DNA from: Valencia hispanica
Taxonomy: Eukaryota; Chordata; Actinopteri; Cyprinodontiformes; Valenciidae
Length of the DNA: 64,000 bases
Direction of reading: 5' to 3'
Assembly: GCA_963556495.2 (NCBI GenBank)
Contig: OY747701.1
Span: forward strand, 39,406,501-39,470,500
The notes below the pieces were generated by a model. The model was given only the letters and a program-made list of their open reading frames with translations, was not told the origin of the DNA and did not search any database. This document shows positions 1 through 9,700 of the stretch, in pieces. Every line of letters begins with the position of its first letter. Position 1 is the first letter of the stretch. The position numbers were made by a program, and so were the translations under genes.

Positions 1-718
1 AGACCTGGTGGAGGGAGACGAGGGCCGGATGTGCATTAACACTGAGTGGGGGGCGTTTGGAGATGACGGGGCGTTAGATGATTTCATTACTGAGTTTGAC
101 AGAGACGTCGATGCAGCCTCCCTCAACCCTGGAAAGCAAATGTTAGATAAAGATTTTTGTCTTTTCTCAAAATATATCTTGGTGCTTTACAGAAAGCTAA
201 ACACATCTCAAACCCCTTTCACCTCTATTACCAAATGCTTTTTCTGATGTTTGAAGATTTGAGAAGATGGTCAGTGAGATGTATCTGGGTGAGCTGGTGA
301 GGCTGGTTGTGTTAAAGATGGCTAAACTGGGACTGCTATTTGATGGGCGTGTCTCAGACGCTCTGAGGACCAAAGGGAAGATAACCACTGCAGATGTGGC
401 AGCGATGGAGGAGTAAGATGACTTCATATTTCTGCTTCATAACATCTGAAAAGTATGAGAACTCAAATGTCTTTTTTTCTTTAGGTACAAAAATGGTCTT
501 AAAAACACCATCGACCTTCTGACTCACCTTCATTTGAGCCCTTCACCTTACGACTGCATCGCTGTTCAGCAAGTCAGCACCATCGTCTCGTTCAGGTCCT
601 CAAATCTGGTGGCTGCAGGACTGGCGGCCATATTAAATCGGATCAGGCAGAACCGGAATTTAAGAGGGTTGAGAATCACAGTAGGCGTTGATGGCACAGT
701 GTACAAAACACACCCACA
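1..718 (+). CDS. hkdc1: hkdc1 exons for the end of the N-terminal half (mammalian exons 7-9)
   Basis: Three exons: 1-141 (tail of the 184-nt exon), 257-412 (156 nt) and 485-718 (234 nt), the canonical hexokinase sizes. They encode the glucose-site [11 protein letters not shown] loop, the NPGKQ hinge, the MYLGELVRL helix and the adenosine-contact [12 protein letters not shown] strand. The last exon is uninterrupted here, whereas the equivalent exon of hk1 and the C-half copy of hkdc1 are both split 88/146. Introns of 115 and 72 bp are very short. Confidence 0.9.
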
Positions 719-3700
719 GTAAGTTAAATTACATTCTGTGGAGCAGATAAATTAATAAATAGCAAAACCACAGAAAATACCTATTTTTAGAGAGTAATTA
801 GAACAATATTTTCAGGTTTCATAACAGTTTAGAGCCTGATTTAACTCTGAAATAATGTGCCATTGTTTATCAGCCACAACCCATACAGAAAATTAATGGT
901 TGCTTGTTTCTTTAAATGTGTGTCTTTTGCCTTTTGTTTCTTTGCTGAATTTATCCCTGCATAAAGGCTTTCTTATGTTCCTTAATTGGCTTAATTGTAC
1001 CCCATGTTTCTAATGTTTATGCATTATTATCTGTTGTCTATAAGGTTTATGTCACAATTTTGAAATAAAAAAAAATTCCAAAAACATAAATCCGATATGA
1101 TTATACACGTTGATCTAAACTATTTCATTGTAGCTTTGGCTGTCTCCTTGTCCTGCTAGAAGGTGAACCTCCACCCCAGTCCCAAGTTTTTTGCATCCTC
1201 TATCATATTTTTTTCCCAGCATTCTCCTGTATGTAGCTCCCTGCTGAAGAAAAGCATCCCTATAGCATGATGCTGCCTTCACCATGTTTTATGGATTGCA
1301 TTGGGTAGTGTGTATTGCAGCTTTTCTTAGAAACGTCCACGCTTTTTCAGATATTCTAAGCGCCTTCATAAAGTGGTGCGGCGGTTGCTTCCTGATTGTC
1401 AGGTCCGGTTCCTCCTCTCTGAGAGCGGCAGCAGCAAAGGTGCTGCCCTTGTGGCAGCGGTCGCCCAGCGTCTGACATCACAGAGGAGAAAGGTGAGACA
1501 GCTTAATTTCATGGGTCGTTGGTGGCTGCACAATATATCTTTACAGGTGAACCAAAAGTAATCCTTCTCGGCATTGTTGAGATCTGAGACGCTGTGTCTC
1601 TGTTACTGCAGGTAGATGAGTCTCTGTCTCTCTTCACACTGAACCAAGAGCAGCTCCAGCTGGTGAAGTCCAGGATGAGGGAAGGGCTGGAGGTGGGGCT
1701 GAAGAGTAAAGGCTGCACAATAAAAATGCTTCCTTCCTATGTATACAACACACCAGATGGCACAGGTGTGAAAATAAACCCAACTTTACCCTCTTACCCT
1801 CATATGCTCCAACTGATGGCAAACAGTGATCAATTTCACAGTCACAGTTTTGTCCATAATCTTTCCCTTGTTTAAAACCTTTGTCCATTTTTAATATGAA
1901 ACAACTCAGCACCTTGAATCACCTTGTTGTTGAAAGTGTACTATACAAATAGAATTGCCTTGCTTTGCCTTGCCTTATCAAATTGTTTTTTTTTATGCAG
2001 AACGTGGAAAATACCTTGCCTTGGATCTGGGAGGAACGAACTTCAGAGCTATGCTTGTGAGATTTAAAAGACAGAAATCACGACTTTACCACAAAATTTA
2101 CACCATTCCACTGGAGATAATGCAGGGAACTGGAGAGGAGGTAAGACGATCCTCGTGCCATCGTATTTAAACAATCCAAACAAAATAATTGTGCAGACAA
2201 ATAGGCTTGTATATATCAGTTTATGCAAATAAAGTTAAGTAGAAAAGAATAGATCAATTTAAGTTCAGTGTCACCTGAAATCTCTTTCTTTAACTGCCCT
2301 CAGTTGTTTGACCACTTGGCTCAGTGTGTTTGTGATTTTCTGGACTACATGGGGCTTAAGAAAGCTCGCCTTCCTGCAGGCTTCACCTTCTCTTTCCCCT
2401 GTGAGCAGTCTGGCATTGATACAGTGGGTGTACCTATATCCATCAGAGCTTTGTTAGATTTGAATTTTAGCCTCTTCTTAAAAAAACTCCATCCAGGATT
2501 ATTTTGTCTATTAAAAAAGTAAACAGATTGGTGCATTGATTACATAATGTTGTAGGGAACACTGGTGAGCTGGACCAAAGGCTTCAAGGCCATCAACTGT
2601 GAAGGACAAGATGTTGTCAGCATGCTCCGAGAGGCCATCAAGAGACGCAATGTGAGTCTAAATATCACAAACTCTTACAATGTATTGAAGGTTAGATATA
2701 AAGCATCATTTTGTATTCTGTTCAATCAGAGGTGAGCAGAGTAGCCACAAATTGTACTCAAGTGAGAATAGCACTACTTCAACTTATTTTTTACTCAACT
2801 AAAAGCATAAAGTAGTTGTCTAAGTAGTCATCCAAAAAATTACTCGAGTAAGAGTAAAAAGGTATTTGGTAAAAAGGATACTTAAGTACTGAGTAACTGC
2901 TTAATCATAAAGTCTGATTTAATATTTTAAGAAATGATGTACCGTGACTGAAAAAACCCAAAGTTATGGGCAAATTATGTTTTTACACAGACATCAATTA
3001 AAAAACAAAAAATAAAGTCAAGTTTATTTATAAAGCACTTTAACAAACAGCATGACAGCTCACCAAAGCGCTGCACAGAAAGTCGATCATAACTTACAAC
3101 ATCACATAACCAATATAGAATAAAAATAGTTACTGTATAACTAGTAAGCAACTCTGAGAGGTAGAATGGAGCCAGATTCTGAAGAGCTTTATTATTTTTT
3201 TTTAAACGTGTCCTGTTTGGCAGTGTGGAGCTCAGAATTGGTGTCTGAGTACCAAGTAGAAGCCCAACAGATTTACTTTCACAAGCGGAGCAGTACAGCT
3301 TTTGCTATAGTACTCCACTTGGTTTATGTGTGAAAAATCTTTATTATGAATTGTTGGGGTTTTTATTTCCTGATGTTATGGACACGGAGACGGAAAATTA
3401 AGGAGAAGAAAGAAGGAAGATGAAGAAGAGAGGTAGGAAACAAAATGTCATGAGAGAGGGTGAGTTGAAAATACAAGAGAGAAAAGGGGAACAAAGAAAA
3501 CACAGGAAAACATTGAAGTCTGCCTCCATACCCACAGGACGGCAGAGAGAGGGGGAAAAACAAAACAAAACGAAAAAGGAACATCGACAAAACCAACCAA
3601 ACATTGTGAACTAAGAATTACACAACCACATCACACAAAAATAGATATAAAAATACAACAACAATGTCACAGAGAAACTCATGGTACCGATTAATCAAGC

Positions 3701-6700
3701 TCTAGTAATGATAACCTCAGCCCAAGAATATATCCTTAAACACCAGAGACCCCACATCAATGTGTGTGTGTTAGCATGCTGGTGCATATAAGGTTTCTCC
3801 ATAAGAGTGTTCGATAGTTTGTGTGAGCAGGCATCAATCCGTCTCCCAGGAATCGATGCAGACATGAAGGAGATCGGAGCAAAGACGTCCAAAGGACCGC
3901 CAGAGCCCCAGGCGGACCCGGGAGGGGCCGACCGCATCCCCCAAGAGAGGAGAAAAGGAGAACCCCAGGGGAACATCCAGCGGCCACTATGCAGGGGCCC
4001 GGGGGGCAGCAGTGACGAGCCCACGGACCGGGGGAGCCGGGGCCCAGGGGCACCCCACCGCCCAGCAGGGACCCGACAAGGGACCCGACAAGGGACCGGC
4101 CGACGAGGGGCCCCCGGCACTGCAGGGGCCGCGGCCGGCCGCCGGCCGCCACGCGACGCCTCCACCCTAGGCCAATCCCCACCGCCAACATCCCAGCGCC
4201 CCACCAATAGCCGCAGGGGACGGACAGCATCCCCAGGCCGGGCTCAGTCAGCATCTGGACGCCAAGTTGTACCAGCTCCCGGGTCCTGATCCCGCGCAAC
4301 GCAGGGCGCCGAGACCAGGCATCCAACGAGGGCCAGGGCCGGTCCAACCCGCCAATGAACCGGCCACGCACGGTGCGCACAGAACAGGTGATCAAACGAG
4401 CAGAGACGCCGGATCCGCATCCCGCCGAGCCACCGAGCAGGCACCACCCAACAATCCCAAACCTGGCACCTCTAAAAGAGGTGCCCCAACCAACCAAAGG
4501 AAGATATCGGCCCAGCGCATCGGCCGACCGACACACCGGCCCCCCCAGGCCCGGCCAGGCACGCACCAGGTCCGAACCGGATTGACCACCGGCGCACCGG
4601 CAGGCAGGGGCCCCCGTCACCGGCGGGGAGTGACAGAGGGGAAATAGGCCCCCCATTAAGTGTAAGGCCTGAGGTGCGCCAGGCGAGGGGGCAGATCAAG
4701 ATCCAACCTGACAGGTAGACAAAGACATACAGACACAGTCATACGTTCCCTCCCTCTTAAACACATACATTCTCACTGACTCACCAAGACACCCAAAAAA
4801 ATTACACTGTACCCTCACTCACACACCCCATGCACACTTTATGCTCCCAGGTCCAGGTACTGATGCCCCAGTAGAGCCACCAGCCCCCGGACCCGGGAGG
4901 TGGACCCCCTACCTTCTAGGATGGAGACAAGCAGACCGCCAAGGGCCCCACAGTGGCAAAGCAGCCCGACAGCCCAGGACCCCGACCAGACCGCCTGTCC
5001 TCCTCCGGACCCCAACCCCTGATGGCCCGTAGCGAACAGGGGTGGGAAAAGACCCCTAGCCTCCATCCTCCCGCTCGAGTATGGTGTTGATGCATGTTGT
5101 TATAATGTGCATTTAAAACAGAGGGGTGGGATGTGGGGGAGGCAGCCACACATCCCCCAACCCCCACCCCGAGCCCTCAGTGTCTATATGTGCTTTAACA
5201 GTGGGCACCGGCACCAGAGGTGAAGCTGATTGTACCGCTCCCCCTCTGGATGCCGAAAAGTGTGCCCACCCCAAAGTCCCTACATATGTGTCGTGTGAAA
5301 ATGTTATAAGTAGGAGTGTCTAAGTTGTATATTAAAATTGGGACCCAGGACGCCACGGGACAGTGAGGAGGGAAGCCCCTCCTCGCAACCCAGTGATGTG
5401 CCCATGCCCCAAGACCCTATATGAGTGGTAAAGTGATGGAGCGAGTGGACAGAGGTGTCCAGGGATGGGGAGGGAAGGACTGGGAGACAAAATGTCTTCC
5501 CAGGGAGCCAGCTCCCCCACTGACCCCAATAGGCACCGCTGTTCACCGGGATCCACCAGGGGAGGGAGGCCATGGCACGTCCGACCCGGGGCCCACGGCC
5601 ACAGCACCACAAAGCCCCACGGACCCCAAGGCAGTCCCCCCAGCCCCATCCCAGAAGGGAAACTAAACCCACCCTGACATTCGCTCTACTCTCAAAACAC
5701 AAAAGACACTAGACACCCAGGTTGAGTTCGCACCCCCCCCACCCCCCCCCGCCACACCCCCCCCCCCCCCCCCCCACACACCTCCCGCACACCCCTCCCC
5801 CCCGTCCAAGTGCCCTCGTAGGGGGAGAGCACCTGTTGCCACACAGCAGCAGCCTCCCCGCCAGCAAAGGAGGCCCCCAGTGCCACCCGCACACCGGAGG
5901 CCCCCGTAGCCCGAACCACGTCGACGTACCTGCCCAGACCAGGAGCAAACCGATGAGCCGGGCGGCCGACCCACCAGGCCGACATCCACCAGCCTCATTC
6001 TTTGTGGAGCGACCACTGTTGCTCAACGGCCCGGCAGGAGACCAAACCCAGCGCCCCACCCACCTGCCCTGCACGCCCACCACCCGGCCAGTCCACCCGC
6101 AAGTCCGACCGATCCCGGCCAAATGCCCAACCCCAGGGCCCCACACAAAGACCAAGACCCAGGAGCCAAGTCCAGTGCAAAAAAGGACTGATCCGGCCCA
6201 GAAACGCCACCCAGCCGCCGCGACCAGCAGCCAGGCACCCCAACCAGCAAACAAGGAGAGACGCCATACAGGGACTGGCGATGACAATCGGCCCAGAGAA
6301 AAAGAGAGAGGCGGCTGCACATGCCGGCCGCTGGCCGGCCACGACCCCCACAGCCAACAGAGACCCCACGCCGGCCGATCCCCAGCCATGACCGCAGCTA
6401 GGGGGCGCTGCGCTTCTGAAGAGCTTTATAAACAAAAAGTACTATTTTAAACTGAATTCGATATGGAACAGGGAGCCAGTCTAATTTAGCTAAAACTGGA
6501 GCGATATGGGATTATCTGTATGTGTTTGTCAGGAAACGCGCTGCAGCATTTTGCACCTTCTGCAGACGATTTGTATAAAAAAATGAAAACATAATTATAA
6601 AATGAAAAGAATTGGAACTCAACACAAACCTTTTAAAACCAGTGCTCACTTGCTTCCAGTGACTATATATTAAACTGTTTACCTTAGTATGGCAAAGCAG

Positions 6701-9700
6701 GCTCAGTAAATAAAGTAAAAAAAATAACAATATAAACTAAGTATATGAATGTGTCTGGTGCATTCTTTTGGTTAAAACATCACTGTTCTTCATTCAGAGA
6801 AATAACTAGAGCTGCCAGAAATGTTACTTAAGTAAGACAAGTGATACTTTGATACTAGTGCCGTAAAACTACTCCTAATAGTAGACTTCTTTTTCAGAAA
6901 GTTGCTCAAGTAAATGTAGCCAAGTAAATGAGACTAGTTACTTCTCACCTCTGTTTTCAATAATGAAATAAAGCTGTCAAAATACCGTGCTGTGTTGCTT
7001 GTGTGTGTATGGACACAAAAGACACATTCTGCAGAAATTTCAGTACCTGTCAACTGTATTCCCTGAAACGTTTTCACATTTTCTCCTTTTTTAATGATAC
7101 ATCCTTTGTAAATTCACATTTTATTGCAGTTCAAGCTGCAAGGATTATCATGTATTTACCTCCATCCATCTTCCCTTCAACTCTGGCCAGCTTCCCTGTC
7201 CCTGGTGTATAAAAGTATCCCCACAGCATGTTTTATCAAGGGGAGGTGTGATGATGTGTTCAGGCAGTTAGTTTTCTTCTATGCACCTTCTTTTTAAATA
7301 TTTATTGTGTCCACTACATGACTTGATGATTTCTCATAGTTTTCTTTTAACAGTGACTTCTTATCTTGGGACTCTTCTATTAAGGCCAGATTTGTGGATT
7401 TCATGATCAGTAGATGTACAGTAGCTTTCTGCAGCTCCTCCAGAGTTACCAGGGGCCTTTTCTTTTAATACTCTCCTTGCCCAAGCTGCCAGTTTAGGTG
7501 GACAGTGATCCCTGAGATGTTTTAACACTTATGATCTTGTTTTATAACCTAACCCTGCTTTAATCTTCTCCACAACTTTCTCCTGAACCTCACTGTTGTG
7601 TTCCTTGGTCTTCGTGATGCTAATTATTCACTTATGTTCTCTAACAAACCTTTGACGTCTTAACCTAACGTCTGTATTTATGCTGAGGTTAAATCACACA
7701 GGTGGACTATGTTTACTAATTCAATGACTTCTGGAGCCAGTTGGTGTGCTAGATGTTAGTCAGGGATACCACAGTGAAGGGGGCTAAATACAAACACAAA
7801 CCACAATTTTCTTATTTTCATTTGTAAAAACATTGAAAACAAATAATAGTTTTCCTTCCACTTGACAATCATGGACTACTTTGTGTTAATCGGTCATAGG
7901 ATCAAAATACAATGTTGTCAAGTTTTTGGTTGTAATGTGTCATAATTTTAAAAAGATGTAGGAGGGTTATAAATATTTTTTCAAAGACATAACTAATACA
8001 GTGATGTGTGTGCTGATGTTTTTTCATGCCTTCAGGAGTTTGACTTGGACATTGTTGCATTAGTCAATGACACAGTTGGGACCATGATGAGCTGCGCCTA
8101 TGAGGACCCACAGTGTGAAGTTGGAATGATTGCAGGTATGTGACAGTACCTAAGAGGTGGATAGAAGCTACAGTGTATTTGCAGAGCAGAAGCATTTTGA
8201 TCTTTGGGATTGTTTTCATAAAAGCATGAAGGTTTGTAGATGCATGTGTGATTGTTTTCACCTCTGGATTCAAATAAACCAATTTAAGAAGCAGTAATGA
8301 CTGATATAATGTGCTTCTATTGAGAAACGGTCAAAGGTTTGGTGCAATAGTCTAAAAGCAATGAATTAAACTAAAATCAGCTGGCGCTCTGTGTTTCAGG
8401 AACTGGTTCAAACCTTTGCTACATGGAGGAACTGAAGAACATAGAGAAAATCAAACAGAGCAGTGGCACCACAAAGACAGATAAAGAGACACTAGAATTG
8501 GAGGAGGAGGAGGAGGTAAATACGCAGATTTCAGAAGATGAGTAAGCTGAAGAGAGTACATTCACACTTTTGTTTTTGTTTGTTTCCACTCTTAGCAAAA
8601 TGCTTCTATGGAGAAGTCAGACGTTGAGGCTGAAAAATCAAAGATGTGTATAAACACAGAGTGGGGCGGTCTGGGTGATGACCACTGTCTGGACGACATC
8701 ATCACGCCTTACGACACTGAGGTGGATATACACTCAGTAAACCCTGGAAAACAAAGGTTATCAATTATTCCCCTGACTTCATTTTACTCCTTACCAGTGT
8801 GTAAATGTGTGTGTGAATGGGTGAATGACTGAATGTAGTGTAAAGCACTTTAGGGTTGTCAGGAAAAGATAAAGCGTTATGTTATTTTCTTTTGTTTCAT
8901 GTTTAGGTTTGAAAAGCTGACCAGTGGGATGTATCTGGGTGAAATCGTCAGACAGGTTTTACTGGATCTAACCAGAAGGGGTCTCCTGTTCAAAGGACAT
9001 GTCACTGAAACCTTAAAAACCCCCAAGATATTTGAAACAAAATATCTGTCACAAATAGAGAGGTAGCTGGAACTGTTTGTGAATATTTCTGGTTTATTCC
9101 AAGCTCATTTGTTATGTAATAAAGGTTTGTTGCTTTGTGTTTCCTCTGCCTAGCGATCGCTTGGCTTTGCTGCAGGTCAGGTCTATTCTGCAGCAGCTGG
9201 GGCTGCGCGGCACCTGTGACGACAGCATCATTGTCAAAGAGGTAGGAAACAAAAGAGCAATAAATCACACTAATTAGCCATGGTTATAGGATGATGGCTG
9301 TTGTAATGCTTAGTCTTTTACCCAACCATGTTTGTGTTTTCTAAAAGACAAAACGTACCATTGGAGACTCTGAACCCATACTACATCACAAGTTTTGCAT
9401 TTCAATAAGTTTCAATCTAAATTACAGTACTACCATGTGTATGTACAGAGAACAGCTTCCAGTGAGTAGTTTGTTATAGGGCTGAGACAACAAACACTAT
9501 GAGCAGGGCTAATTACATTTGTTCATACTACTGTTTATAGTTGTGTGGTCAAGTTCAATCTTTTGTAAAACATTTAAAGCATATATTTAACTGTAAAAAG
9601 ATCAAACAGAAAAAACTGTTTAAACTCTTTAAATTTTTTTAAGAACTAGTTTTCCTTTTTCACTCAGGGGCATCTTTAAACAAACTCAGCCTTACAGAAG

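Larger units (their letters stand above)
3010..6590. repeat. LINE 3'-tail-like segment, interrupted by a GC-rich insert
   Basis: 3010-3192 and 6414-about 6590 join into one repeat when the insert is removed. The first part resembles the common fish TTTATTTATAAAGCACTTT repeat and the second the LINE-tail sentence around GCTGCAGCATTTTGCACC. It gives the junction at which the 16-bp target duplication was created. No family name is given. Confidence 0.45.
2727..6953. mobile_element. hAT-like non-autonomous DNA transposon with inverted ends and 8-bp target duplication
   Basis: The ends are inverted: CAGAGGTGAGCAGAGTAGCC at the left and ACTTCTCACCTCTG at the right. They are flanked by TGTTCAAT (2719-2726) and TTTTCAAT (6954-6961), an 8-bp duplication with one mismatch, the size made by hAT transposases. 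Inside are many ACTTGAGTA-like motifs on either strand, also present near 19.7 kb and 21.5 kb in this window, so the family is repeated here. No transposase frame was seen. The element is enlarged by a later insertion at 3193-6413. Confidence 0.65.
2652..8035. other. hkdc1 intron 13, 5.4 kb, mostly transposon
   Basis: Unusually long next to the 90-600 bp introns beside it. It is filled by a hAT-like element (2727-6953) carrying a GC-rich retroposed insert (3193-6413), followed by a decayed Tc1-like copy (about 7040-7980). Confidence 0.8.

Noticed and set aside
3695..6450. Many long open frames on both strands (up to 299 codons) in the GC-rich insert
   Set aside because: Overlapping on both strands, extremely Pro/Gly/Arg/Trp-biased, no domain or catalytic motif; long frames are expected in GC-rich sequence lacking AT-rich stop codons.
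8516..8595. Reading through the 80-bp segment as coding
   Set aside because: An in-frame TAA follows GAAGATGAG; splicing is required and both splice sites fit in phase 0.
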